Source: Neospora caninum Liverpool (taxonomy: Eukaryota > Apicomplexa > Conoidasida > Eucoccidiorida > Sarcocystidae). Taken from it: a DNA stretch of 64,000 nucleotides. Below, one piece after another: positions 24,215 to 36,800 of this stretch. Positions within the stretch are counted from its first letter, which is position 1, and each line of letters opens with the position of its first letter. Under the pieces are notes generated by a model that saw only the letters and a program-made list of their open reading frames with translations, was not told the origin of the DNA and did no database searches. The position numbers were made by a program, and so were the translations under genes. Location of the stretch: positions 455,635-519,634 of the forward strand of contig NC_018394.1 in NCBI RefSeq assembly GCF_000208865.1, written 5' to 3'.

Positions 24215-27200
24215 TGGGAGGTGTATAGGGCTGGCGGCGCAAACGAGGCCACAAACATTTATTAGCGATCCTAGCCATGTAATGATTGGGGTGTGAAGCA
24301 AATCAAAGGCCTACATGCAGTAGGCGGCTAGGTGTTTTACTGCTCGCTCCGGCCAGCGGCACATTGCATGCTCTCGGGCAGAGCCATTTCTCCAGCACGC
24401 CCTTTCCCACGTGTGTGGCATGAGCATTCGTTCGAAATGAGGGACTTCTCGAGAGAAAAGAGAGCGAAGGAAGGGAAACGGAAATCCAGTTCCCCAGTTC
24501 GGTCGCAGAATTTGCGAAAAAGCACACGCTCGCGGTAGGGGCCCAACGCAAAACAGGCAGAGGAAAGGAATCCGAGGACAAAATACTGCAGAAAGGTGTT
24601 AAAGGAGTGCGTGACTCTGAATGCCATACGAATGCTGTACACCGGCATGAAAGCAGGTCGTGTATATTGAAGTAGTGTCATGCCATCCCTCTGAGTTTCC
24701 ACATGCGACAAGACAAGATAAAGTTGGGGGGTGGAGGGGGTGGTGGAGGCTTGATTCTATACGACGGCTACACAGAGTTTGCCAGTACCGCGTTTGCAAA
24801 CCAGCAATGGAGTTTGTTCTGCGACATGCCAATCACAAACACGAAACCGAACAAGCGTCTTTCCGGTTCGCACATGCAGAAAATCTTTGAAGCACTACTT
24901 TGGCAGTCGCAGTTACCGCCCGGCCACCCCGCGGCGCCCGTCTCGACTGCATGCCCATGAGCATGTGTAGCCCCGTCAAAAATAAGCAGAATAGCCGTCT
25001 CTGTTCATTGTTTCGTGCTCGTTTCAGTGCTCTTAGAGGAGATCTTACTCGGCAAAAGTGTAGCAGAGCGTGCGGATGAAAAATCAAGGTTGAGCTTGAG
25101 AGCGGCACACCGCAAATGGTGAAACACGGGGCTCGGCGGCATATGACTCGTGTGTCGAAGACAGCCCGAAAAAAGACGCGACCCGACGAAAGAAAAAGCC
25201 GCCAGTGTGGAAGAGAGACAGTGCACCAGAATAGAAAGCGATTCTTTGCATGCCGTCCTCTGGTTCTGAATACTGTGGCCTGCTACTGCAACGTATGGGT
25301 GAGGCGTGCCACTCACGACATGAACCTTTCTTCGCGCCTGACCGGAATTGCCTATACCACAGTACCAATATTGAACTGACACCGTAGCAATGATGTTTCG
25401 CATTTCCACGGTTTGCCATCACTCCCTCCCGGCTTGAATGTTCCGAACTGAAAGCTCGTTTGTCCCCGTCACACGTACAGGACGGATCCCGCGATAGGAC
25501 ATGCCGGCATAACCAATAGCAGCAACTACCGCGTATCCAGGCGTCACTGTGTGTGCCTTGCGCGCGTTCTAGCTTCCTTTTCTTTAGTCTGTACCAGCTT
25601 ATGAGACTCTCGGTTCTCGTCAGCGGCAAAGACTCTCTCCAGCTGCGACGCGTGCCGCCTCTGAAATTTCCATTCAGCTAACCTGCAGGGAACCCCGCCG
25701 TTCATAACCGAGAGACAGTCCCGGACAACTTTCAAGAGCGGCGACCCTTCACAAGACATGTGCTACTATTGCCTCCCCTTGACTACCACCAATCATCTGG
25801 GACCACGGGAGAAATCACTAGGGCCTTTGTGAAGGAGTGGGTGACTCCACTGACCATTCCTTTTCTGGGATGCCGAGATACTGCGATTCTCTCCATTTCG
25901 CCCTAGAGTCAGAATGGCAACCGCCTGGGCCCGTTCACCGGAACCCCCTTCCAAATTTGCCGCTCCAGATGCTTGAGTGGGATGGTTTTCAGGAGCGCGC
26001 GCGGCAAAGCGAATGACGATGAAAGCAGTCACAACCGGTGACCACGAACTGCCTCACTGACAAGGGCGGTCTTGTGCTGTATCTTCTCAGGCGTCTGAGC
26101 ATGCAGATGCGCAGTCGACAGAAGAGGCTGGTCTTCTCTTCTCTCATGTAGCTGCCAAGAGACGTGCGGCTTCTACTGTCTGAGCATTAGAATTCGTGGT
26201 GTATATATGTGAGTCTACGCGTCAGCGAAGCTAGCCTCCTTGGTGGGCATATGGGCATTCCCTCACCAGCTACTTTTAAGTGAAGTCGCCCCTTGCACAG
26301 ATCTTTTTGTAGCTCGGCATTTCGGCAGCTGTTCGACACCTAGTCTCCTACATTCACGTACGCTTTCATCTCCAAGACAAGAATCTGCATTGGATTGATT
26401 TGATGGACCACAGTCTGAAAAAGTGTCACAGAGCCAGAATCCCCCTTGGACGGTTCTCGTGCGTCAACAGCACCCGGATACGTTCACGAGGAGACAGATA
26501 CACCCGGAGCGAAGAACATTCTTGTGGTGTTTCCTGGAGTTCACCGTTCTTTGTGGCCGATAGGATTCAGCCCGAGTTTTTCCGCTCGGCGTTGTCCTGC
26601 GGGTTGCGTGGCCTGTGTTTAGCCTCTTGTGCATGAACCGGGGTCGCGCTCGAGGGTGAGGGGAAAGGCCAGGCGTCGGAATCGGTCTCATCACTGGAAA
26701 TCCGAAGGAGTGTTGAAATCGAATCAGCAGTGAATCTCGAGCGCACGTGAAACCCGGCCAAACTACCGCGTCTCCTTTGAGGTCACCTCCCTGAGCCGCC
26801 AGCGGAGCCGTGGCCGTTCAAAGCGGCGGCACGCAAAAACAGGAATCAATCAGCCCGCACGTTAAAAATGCGCCACGGTTTGATTGCCGGCCTCTGCAGT
26901 TCGAAAGGCGCTTGTGACCGCCGAAGATTCCCTGAGAATTCGCACGGCCAGGCACTTGCTCGTCGGCAGCAGCTCCAGAAATGCGCCTGGCGCTGGTGGC
27001 TCGATCGGTTTTGCTGGCGAAACAGAGCCGAAATGTGTGCAAGTTTTGTCACGTCAGCCCTGAGGATGTAAAAACGAGGTAGTTGGATTGCTAATTTAAA
27101 CGTAGCCTTTTGGTTTAAAAAAAGGAAAGGGAGTTCCCGCCAAAGGCAAAGTTATCCGGGAACCTGCCGCAGTTTTCGCGCAGGATTTTCCCGGTGGTCG

Positions 27201-27654
27201 AGAAGCTGACGCTGTGCCAGCAGCACTATACTGGCGTCCTGTTTTACGCAGCCCCCATGATTCTTTTTCTCCCATTTTCCCGTCAAAATCGTTGCCGTCT
27301 CCACATCCGCTGTTGCAGAAAGTGTGTGTGTGTGTGTGGCAAAGGAACGCTGGTGTGACAGTTTTTCGATCGGCCTTGTTCACGTCCTCTTCTCTTCCTC
27401 CGGTCGAGTCTAGAAATTGCCTCTAGAAGCAACGAGCAGACGTCCAGGTGGTTAACGTCCTGGTGGCTCTCTCGTTTCCCCGTCTTGAGGTCACAACCAC
27501 ACAGAGTCTCTGACCTCCAGGGATCCCCCTCTCCCATGAATGCGGACTCTTTTTCGGGTTACGCACTTTCTGTCCTCCCCTTTTTTGCCGCTCCTAGTGG
27601 TGTCTTGTCTCCCTAAAGCCGGCGGGCGGCGGCCTCACAGACTTTCCGAAGGCC

Positions 27655-28053
27655 CTAAACTGAGTCTTCCAGCGTCTCGGCTTCTTCCCACCCCAAACAT
27701 CGGTAGGTTTCCTTTTCTCTCTCGACGGCGTCAGTGACACTGATTCCCTTCTCGGCTAGCGCCCGGCAGAATCTCGCCAGCTGTCTACGAACCGCCCGCC
27801 TCACAGGGCCTTTCTGCCTCTGGAACGGCGCCGGCAACAGCTGTTTTCGACAGAAAACTTCTCCGTTCGGCAAGGTCAGGTTTCTTTTCGTTTCCTCGAA
27901 CCCTTCGCCTCGCTGTAGTCTCGTCCGGCGCCGAAATCGCTGGAGACATTCCGCCTCACCGCCCTCGGAAGAAAGATCCTCTCTTTCTCGAATCAAACCA
28001 CACAGACATTGGAGATTTTCTAGCACTGTAAGCCCGAGCCACCAATGGAGCAT
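27655..28053 (-). CDS. Candidate exon of an unidentified minus-strand gene
   Basis: From an ATG at 28053 to a stop at 27655 the minus strand encodes about 132 residues of normal, non-repetitive composition, starting MLHWWLGLTVLENLQCL and ending in a helical acidic tail (GWEEAETLEDSV). A second minus-strand frame just upstream (about 28080-28170, LSDVLELRETPVGQQQRAV) also looks protein-like. It could join in phase through a short intron from GTAGGA to the CCCCAG before the ATG. I do not recognise a family. It could equally be chance within GC-rich leader DNA of VPS26. Confidence 0.3.
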   Translation of the reverse strand: MLHWWLGLTVLENLQCLCGLIREREDLSSEGGEAECLQRFRRRTRLQRGEGFEETKRNLTLPNGEVFCRKQLLPAPFQRQKGPVRRAVRRQLARFCRALAEKGISVTDAVEREKETYRCLGWEEAETLEDSV

Positions 28054-28872
28054 GAGCTGGGGCGGCAATCTCTTTCCTGCTCGACTTCCTGGCGAAGAGC
28101 CGAGACGGCACGTTGCTGCTGTCCTACAGGCGTTTCGCGCAGCTCCAACACGTCAGAGAGGCTTTCGCCGAGTCCTGTTTCCGTGCTCCCCTCCCCAGGC
28201 TTCGAGGAAGAGCCTCATGCAAACCGTGTCCCTTTTCCCCACAAAAAACGCGCCATGCCGTAACCCGGGGAAAAGGGGACAGCCTTGCAACGAACGCGAC
28301 GAACCTTTTCGACACTGTCGGGTCCTTTATGCGTCCGTTTCCCGCCATCTCTTCGTCCCACACAGAGCCCCTGTGAAAATCGATTCCATTTCGGCCCGTC
28401 ACATCCCGGCTCCTGATGTAGCATCTGCGCGCTGTATACCGACGCTCCGGCCCTCTCGTTCCGTCCTTGCCGTCAGGCGCGTCTGTCTTTTTTTTGTTCG
28501 CGTTCTCCTCGCTCCCTCCTGCCGCGACTCTGTTCCTTTTTTGAACGTTGCATACGCGCGCGAACTGCGCACATGTTCTCGACTTTTCCTTCGGTTGCTT
28601 GTGGCTCAGCGGGAGGAGGGGGGCGAGGACGTGCACAGAGAGCCACCGACTGGAAAGGAGAGTCTCACATGCTTTTTCTGGCGGCTTCTACCGGCGAACG
28701 GCGGGTTCGCCTTGTGGCAGCCTGCCTCGGAAAACGCTTCTACTGGTTCTCAAAGGTCCGGTGACTTCGTGTCTCGCTGTTTCTGCAGGCCTGACTCGCC
28801 ATTTGAGCTCTCAAGGCAGCGCGAGTTTTGTTAGGCAGACAAACTGTTTTCTTCCGCGTCTCTCGAGACAAA

Positions 28873-31800
28873 ATGGTAAGCTCATATTTTTCCTGTTTCT
28901 CGACGCCTTCCCATCACGGGTCAGTTCTAAGAAAGAAAGACACGAGCCTCAACAAGTCCTTTCGTTTACAAACGGGGACGCGCTGCCGACACAGTCCGAG
29001 AGTTAGAACGCTCAGGAGTATGTAACCTGTAATCCCCTGTGTACCTGACGACTGGTCCAGGATTGAGAGATGAAACGTAACCCTAAACCCCATGAGAAAT
29101 GTGGCCGACACTAGTGGTTCGTCAGTATCCATGTCGTCCCTTACTAATCTAGGTTCTTCATCTGAGATTCGACCTTTAAATCCCCGAATGTTGATTCGTC
29201 AACAAGGGGGAGGTAAGGGACAGATGCGAGTGTTCCCCCGTGGTGTATTTACGGCAACCGTTTCAAGCTCGTGTGTGTCCGAGGCGTCTCGCTCGTGTGA
29301 AGGTCGAAAAGAGGGACTGACGCCTTAGGAGCTTCTGGTCTTTTTATCTTTTTCTGTTTCTGCGTCTGCAGTTGGCCACACTGTTTGGCAGTGTCTGTAC
29401 GGTTGAGATCTTCATCGACCAGGAAGGCCGCAAAACGACGTACCTCTCCAGAGACAAGAAGGGGGAGAAAGTTCCCATTTTTTCGGTAAGTCTGAGCTCT
29501 CTCTGTCTGCACGCCTCGCTGCAGAGATGTGGCCACGCATCTGCTGCCTCTTCCCCTCGGCGTCACGTCGTCGTTTTGAAGCAGAGAGAGAGCGGGAAGG
29601 AATGCCGCTTCCCTTTTCGCTGATAGAAAAGACAACCGCATGCAGCTGGCAAGGGCGGTGTTGCATGCCCGAGTCCATTGTGCCTCTCGCTGCTGTAGAC
29701 GACAAACACTTTGCAGTTCACAAAATTGATCAGGCAATGTTCGAAACGCCGCTCGTGCCGTGACGTGTCCCCCGCGCTCGTTCTTGATCTTGTGGAAGGA
29801 TGGAGAGAGACCGAGATAAGTGTTCACGTAGAAGAAACAGCCTGTACGCACGCATATATAAATGCCTGCTGGTCCAATAATATGCACACGTACAGCTAAT
29901 TGTATATCTCGATAGATATGTAAAAACTGCAGGTTTCTGTATATACGCGTTCCACATAGGTGGGCGGAGACGATTTGCATCTCCTCTCACTCTCGCTGTA
30001 GCTAGAGAGAGAGAGAGCTACAGATGTCCAGCGTAAGCACATGCGATTCGATGGCCTGTCGGTGACGCTTGTGTGCGCAGGATGGGGAAGATGTGACGGG
30101 CTGCGCGGTTCTCAGCTTGAAGCCCGGAAAAAGGCTCGACCACAATGGCATCAAAGTGGAGCTGATCGGCCAAATTGGTGAGTGCGTCAGGTGTATGTAC
30201 ACCGCGGAACAAGCCGGCGCGGGATAGAGACTGTCAGAACACTTTTCTGTTGTGTTTCTTCGCCAAGAGTAGCCACCCGCTGCTCCGGAGCGGGACTCTC
30301 GGTGTGCATTTCCCTTTAACTCAACCAACGTCGCCCATGTCTCCCAAGAGACGATATCTTTGCATGCATGTGTGCATGCGACGTTCCTTGTGTTGCTGGC
30401 TCTCGCAGACACGCTGTACGATCGCAGCAACTCCTACGATTTCTTCTCGATTTCCAAGGACTTGGAGCCTCCTGGGGTGTTGGTTGAAAGCAAAAAGTAC
30501 AAATATCGCTTCAATGCTGTCGACAAACCCAACGAAACGTACTCCGGCATCCACGTTCGGCTGCGCTATTTCATTCGCCTGACCATCATGAGAAACTACG
30601 GCAGGTGAGGAACAAAGACAAACGCAGGCGTACCTGCTTAAAAAACCGAATACATGGCTGCCAGCAGACCTACAGATGCATGCACATATGTAAGTATATA
30701 TACTTGCAAGTATTTTTAATGCTGTACGTGTAAACGTAGAGGTACGTGGAGCCCGGGAGGACAGGTCTATATATGCATGTATCTGTATGTATCTTTTTTG
30801 CTTTGTAGTATACATTTTGACCTGCAAATGAAGACAGGAGAGGGACTGCTGTATCCAGGAGTCGCTCCGTCCCTTGAACAGAAAGGCGAAAACCCACGCA
30901 CAAAGCGCCGTCGACTCACTGTTGTCTTGAAAAGTTGAGGGGGGCTGAGCGAAGTCTGGTGTGCTAAGACCGGTCCGGACGCTCCTTTTATGGCAGGAGA
31001 AAAACTGTACGCCACTGAGAAAAGACCGTCCGAGGCCAGAGCAGCCGAAACGTAGACACCTCGTGCTTTTCGGAGGAAGCTGACGCTGGAGGCAGACAGC
31101 TCGAGCAAACTCGCGTTTTCTTTTCTTTTCACTCGTCGTGATGAGAACGTTTCCGAGGTTTTTGGATCCCATCTGTGGGAGAATTGCGTGCCTGTGGGCT
31201 CTGCGTGTCCAGCAGCATTGTGAAGGAGCAAGATTTCGCCGTCCAGAACCTGGGCATCCCCCCAGAAGTGAACAATACAATTAAGATGGAAGTAAGCAAC
31301 CTTCGTACGGGGACGAGAGCATTTCTGTGCCGCGGCTTCGCATGTAGATCTTCCGGTGACCTGCCACATTCAACGCGAGAAACTGTTATATAAGAAATAT
31401 GCGAATCTATTCAAATATATATATATATATATATATTATGCACAGAAAGTATCAAGATGCATACTAGCATATAGTTCTGTGTATCGCTAGTATGGAGATT
31501 CACTGTGGCACTTTGTCTTGGAGAAGCAGTGGAGTTTGGCGAACGTGGAGCGAGTCGTGTACGTCAAGAATTCTTTCCGTTTGCGAATTGCTTTGCTCTG
31601 GTCAGGTCGGCATTGAGGATTGCCTGCATATCGAATTCGAGTACGACAAGAGCAAGTACCATTTGCGGGATGTAGTGGTTGGGAAGGTCTACTTCGTGCT
31701 GGTTCGAATCAAAATCAAGGACATGCAGATCGACATTATCCGCACGGAGACAGCCGGCACAGGTGAGCACCGTAATTCCCCGTGTATAATCCGAGGCCGT

Positions 31801-32837
31801 AGTGCAGCAGAGGTGACCAGTCCAGGCTCCGTGCGGTCGAGCGAAAAAGGTGCAAACTGAAAAACGTCAAAGTTGGTTTGAATGATGCGACACATACACA
31901 ACACAAGAGACAACTGCAGACTTGCACGCGTACATCTATAGATAGACACAGACATGTGCACGCATTTACACATATATGTATATGCGTGTGCGTACGTGAT
32001 GTGCGTACGTGGATTTGTAGTCTGAGGGTTTTGTACCTTTTTACGCCTCCGAGCAAGAGCCTGACAGGTGTAGAAACGGGATGTGCTACGAACGTGCATT
32101 CACATGTATACGTATCTGCTAGCGTTGCATGCCTTTCGCTTGCTCTCCCACCATAGGTAAGCAGTTTAGTAACTGGGGAGGAACGCTTTCTACGCAAGCA
32201 GTTTGGTGTTTCGTTTTGTATGTCCTCGACATTATGCTTTTGAGTGGTGGGAGGTTCACCGAGAGACTGGCCAGGAGGCTGGACGCTTCCGAGGCGAAAT
32301 GACGGTGTCTGAAAAAGTTCACTTCTACACATGTGCGAGGCAGTTTTGTCACTCCAGCACGACCGCTTGCAGAGAAAAAAGGAGGCTCAATGGATGTGGT
32401 GAAACGAGCGAAAAGTGCCGAAACATTGCCTTACTGGACTTGAATTTTGATGTGTAGATTTGGCCTGTTAACGCACTGAATGTGTTTCGCGTTTTTGCGG
32501 TCTGCAGGCTCCAACGCAGTGACCGATTCGGAGACGCTCACAAAATTCGAGATCATGGACGGCGCACCCATTCGCTGTACGTTTCCTTTGCCAGCGTCGC
32601 GCCTAAAACTCTAGCTGAGTGCAACAGCTTCTCTGTTGTCGCCTTTTGCATAATTTCTTTCCTTTTCTGCCGAAAGGCTTGTCGACGCCGCCGCAAGCAA
32701 GACCAAGGATTGCCGCAGTCTCGCCTTTTCCTCCCTCCCTATCTCTTTCTCTGTGGCACTTTCAGTCCTCGTGCGACACGTCTATATCTCTGCGCACGTG
32801 TATGCATATTTATGTATTTATACATATGATATATATA

Positions 32838-32877
<40 letters not shown>

Positions 32878-33856
32878 GCGAAAGTAGAGAGTTTGCTGAG
32901 ACTATCTTCAGTCGTCTCTTGTTGCGGGTTTCGCGCTTGAAGCAGTCTCAAATGCAAGTCAGAATCTGGCGTTGCATCTGGATACGGCGGCTGTGGTCTC
33001 CGTCGCGAAGGCGGCGTTTTTGAGAGATAACTGGAGACTGCGTTGCAGAATTTTGCGTGTTTTCAGCTGAGTGCATTCCCGTTCGGGTGTACTTGAGCGG
33101 CTTCGACTTCACACCCACGTACAAGAACGTCCAGAACAAATTTTCCGTTCGTTACTTCCTGAACTTGGTCCTGATCGACGAAGAAGATAGGCGGTGAGAT
33201 TATGGCAGCCAGTGCATCCAACCCTCCTATTTGTTCTGCTGTTTCTCTTGTTCTCGTTCTCTTGTTCTCTCTCTTCTCTTGTTCCCCGTTTGTGGTGGTC
33301 CTCTCCGTCAGTGCACTCTCTCGCGGATTTGTGCCCGGGTCTTCTATCCAGAAAAAAGAAACTCGTGGAATCGCGCGCGTGCGAGAGAAGGTTCAAAGAG
33401 ACCCTGAGTGTGCAGACGCAATCTCTGATGACTGCAGCGATCTCGCCTGCCTGCCTTTCTGTTTTCGGAATATGCACTCGAGTCTCTCTTGCTGGTGACG
33501 CTCTCGCGCACGAGCGCAAAAAAGTTTGAGAGCTCTTTCACAGGAAACGGGGCGAACAGGGAAGAAGTTCAGCAGTCTCACTGACACAAGCACAGCGTTT
33601 CCTGGGCACAAAACATCGCCTTTTTGTGTCTTGTATAAACCGGTTACACGGTGTTTGTATGTGGCGAACGCTTATTCATATATATATATATATATATATA
33701 GATATAGATATTTTAACTATATGAGGACATGCCACAGGCCGTGGGGTTGGCTTTCTGGAAGGAAAACTCGTCCAAAGAGTGCTGTGAGTTTTCCTGGTTC
33801 TCCTCAGGTATTTCAAGAAGCAGGAAATCACAATGTGGAGGAAGAAGATTGGCTAG
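28873..33856 (+). CDS. VPS26: Retromer subunit VPS26
   Basis: VPS26 is the arrestin-fold subunit of the retromer (with VPS35 and VPS29), which returns cargo receptors from endosomes to the Golgi. In Toxoplasma this pathway feeds secretory-organelle biogenesis. Exons: 28873-28875, 29372-29485, 30081-30177, 30409-30604, 31213-31291, 31606-31762, 32508-32576, 33067-33193, 33808-33856. All phases agree, giving 296 residues; human VPS26 is about 330 with a longer tail. Near-identical family blocks include [88 protein letters not shown] and the tail [11 protein letters not shown]. The first exon was chosen because ACAAAATG is followed directly by GTAAGC, and the next exon has no ATG before [16 protein letters not shown]. 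The short C terminus stops soon after WRKKIG. Confidence 0.97.
29996..30023 (+). repeat. Hairpin with an AG-repeat loop in VPS26 intron 2
   Basis: Perfect 8-base arms CTGTAGCT and AGCTACAG enclose twelve bases of alternating AG. The site is 57 bases upstream of the third VPS26 exon. Confidence 0.8.
30191..30202 (+). other. Dispersed near-palindrome GTGTATGTACAC (VPS26 intron 3)
   Basis: Exact 12-mer, 14 bases after the 3' end of the third VPS26 exon, followed by C as in the coding copies further right. Confidence 0.8.
31417..31436 (+). repeat. (TA)n microsatellite in VPS26 intron
   Basis: An alternating TA tract of about 20 bases inside the intron between exons 5 and 6. Confidence 0.85.
32826..32876 (+). 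repeat. (TA)n microsatellite in VPS26 intron
   Basis: A run of about 32 alternating TA bases preceded by GATATATATGA variants, in the intron between exons 7 and 8. Confidence 0.9.
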
Positions 33857-36800
33857 ACGGCGGCTTAACATGCCGTGTCTCGTTGCTCCGTCTTCCCGCT
33901 CTCGCTTTTTCTTTCCTCTCAACTGGGGCTCCTGACCACGAGTCGCACGCGCTTCATCTTCCCCACAGCTCTCGAACGTCTCTCTCTCCACAGGCATTCT
34001 TTTCTTCGCATTACGCTGTTTCTGGAAGAATGAACGGCGGGCATTCCTCTGCGGGAGACAGGCCGAACCAGGCGGCAGAGGGAACGGAGACGACTCTCCG
34101 CGCATGCGTGTGTTGCGTCGCGCGGAGGTTCCGGACTCCGGAAGCTTTCTCGAGCACCGCCGTGCGTGTGTGTCTCTCTTCGCGTCGGTCTTTCCTCTGT
34201 CCCGCGAAGCCCGCGCGAACTGTCTCTTCCTGAGGGGTTCTAGGTGTTTTCGCGCTACGCGAGCGCTGGCTGGGTGCGTTGAACCAGGCCTCCCCGCTGT
34301 GGCGTGCCAAGCGCCATTTGGTCTCTTTGCTCAGCTTTCTTATGTCGTCTCAGGTTTGTCGCTTTCGCTTTCTCTCGCGTTCTGTGCTTTTCTGGGGCCT
34401 TGCTGACCTGAGTTCTCAGATTCCTCCCCCACCTCTGCGTGTCGCGTAAGAAGTCAGAGGAGTTGTTTCTGGCCCTTTTGACTGTTACCTCCGCCAACTC
34501 GTGAGAGACCCGCGTCCGTCTCTTTCCTCTCTCGGAGAGAGTGTTTTGTTCGCAAAAGTGCATCCCTGTTTTGTTCACGCCAGGATACAACGCCAAATAC
34601 CCCTCTACGTGTATGTGTGGATGTTCGCGCGACGTTTATGTCTGAGGGCCGCGTGTGCGGCGTCGTAAGAGAAGACGGATAGCAACGCATGTGATTCTCC
34701 ATGTTGAGGGGATGTTCGTTTTATCAGGTTTTTTGTTGTACGCGTCCCCGTCCACGTCTCCTTTTTAGCTTAAAGTTATTTCTCAGTCGCATTTTTCGCG
34801 GTTTCCAACGCTCTCACACAGGCTAGAGAGATGCTAAATACGAGCCGCGTTGCTCATCTGCGAGGCTGCTCGTCTACATCTTCGCCACGGAACACCCCGG
34901 CGTTCACCTGGAAAGCGCCGGTATCTCGAAAAACCAATAGGCATGCACTTTCCACTTTGACTCTCGACCACAGCGCCGACGGGAGCGTTGAAGCAGATGC
35001 GAGGGCGTTGCAGTTCGTTTTTTTGCCGCGGGACTGGAACCAGTTCCATCGTTATGTCTTTACAGACTCTCTAGAGGCTCCGCGAGGATCCTGCAGTTCA
35101 GAGTGTCTTGGACACACTCTCAGCTTTCGAGAATCGAGAGAAAAGACCCAGGATTCTCAGGGACATACTCCCATCAGGGAAATCGACGCGGCTTCTGCCC
35201 CGCAAAAAAAGGCGCGTGTACAAGAACAGTTTTCGGCAACTTTTTTTCACCCGTTGCTTTCGCCGCCCAGACAACTGGTTTTTGCACCTGAGAAATCTCC
35301 CAATCGTCCAGCACTAGTTACCAGACACTTTACGGAACGGCTCTTCCACAGACCCGATGAGTCCGTTTTGGACGAAGTGTCTCGATCCAGCAGTTTCGCA
35401 GCAGAGGCGATATTCCAGGGTTTTGTGTGTGTGTGTGTGTGTTTGCGTGGCAATCGTCCCAGAACCCGGTGGGGTATTTTTGGGTTTTCCGGCATGCTGT
35501 GGAAAGAGCGAAGCTTTTTGTCTTTCGCGCTTCTTCGCACTTCCCACCGCATCTCCGCGTCTCTGTCCGGGACAATTCGTTTAGGAAAAGGCGGGGTAGG
35601 TGGAGATGCAGGCAGTGTGAAGTTGCCGCTTTGAGTGTCGAGAAAGCTGGTCGCCTTACAACTCCAGGGTGTACGCTCGGCGTCACTTGCCTGGGGAAAG
35701 TCCGATTCGATAAGACATAGATTTGAAAGCAGGTGATTGGTTCCGTGCACAGGGAAGTTTGTTCCGTGGAACTTTTTGTCTCTTCGGCACCGACATCTGT
35801 GGGATGTTTCCTGTCTGTGTCGCGTGCATGTACACCGTTGAGGAAGAACAATTTCGTCCTTCTTTGGCTGATTGGTACGCCATTCACAGATCGATACAGC
35901 GCCTAGTTAACGACGGACACCGAACGGATTCTGGAGCTTAAGGAGTTTGCATTGTTTTGGGGTACACGTTGAAAAGGGTAAGGCAAAAGGCGTCGATGTG
36001 TTCTCGTTTCTCCTGGGAAGAAAAGGAACAAGGAGGCGCCGAATCCCGTATCCACGAGCTACGTGACGGCCGAGATATCGCGTCACCAGGGAGAGAGTCT
36101 TTCAGGTGTATCTCGAGCTCCACACTCGGAAGCAAATCCCTAACTTTTCGGTTTCAAGTGGCAGCGAGATCGATTTGTCTCACTAGACACAAAAAATGTG
36201 TCACGGAATGGAACAGGCTGAAGCAGCGTGAAAGCTCCATGTCTTCCATACGTTACGGTTAGTACACAACTCCATACAAATTTACACATATGCACATATA
36301 TTTGCATATATATACATATACATAAGGATATGTGTACATGCGAGAGCAGCTGTTGAGGAGTTAGAAGGGAGTGTTTCTTTTTGATCTGTGTTGTGTTCCA
36401 GGTAGGAGCGAAATTTCGGTGTTTTTGTCGCTCACACAGCGCTTTTAGCGCTTTAACCTGGCGTCGCGATGAGTCTGCGAGACCGTGGAATCCCGCCGAG
36501 ATGAAAGAAGAAAGCGGAGAAAGCTGAAGGAAGCGAGATGAAGAAAAAGAGACAGCGACACAAAAACGGAAGAAAGATGGTGTGACGAGCAGTGCAGACA
36601 GAAGATGACAGATGCGAGACACGAACAGCAGAGAGAGGGCGAGGCCGATTTTTCTTCCTTGCGTGGTCATCCGTGCATGCATGCTGTTTCTCGCCCGCTC
36701 ACATCCGTGCTTTGAGAGACAGAGCAACCGTGCCGTTTTCTCCTTTTCCACTTCTTTTCTGTTTCCAGAAGTCTCTTCTTCCTCACTTTCAGCGGAAGAA

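Larger units (their letters stand above)
24030..28872. other. Divergent intergenic region between GCP2 and VPS26
   Basis: About 4.8 kb with the start of GCP2 at the left and the VPS26 start at the right. It includes a (GT)n tract at 27320-27338. Frames between 24.3 and 27.5 kb are short and featureless. The 27.5-28.9 kb part is GC-rich and open in several frames; the likeliest coding candidate there is listed separately. The 366-codon + frame at 27734-28834 has no ATG start or conserved feature and is probably the VPS26 leader. Confidence 0.45.

Noticed and set aside
27734..28834. 366-codon + strand frame before VPS26
   Set aside because: No ATG at its start, no conserved feature, Arg/Pro/Ser/Cys-rich composition typical of GC-rich leader DNA.
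29078..29092. Telomere-like CCCTAAACCC in VPS26 intron 1 (also AACCCTAAAC near 59942)
   Set aside because: Only about one and a half repeat units; no array, so chance or an isolated interstitial unit.
31696..31712. GGTTCGAATC resembling a tRNA T-loop
   Set aside because: It is inside a conserved VPS26 exon, and no acceptor stem or anticodon arm fits around it.
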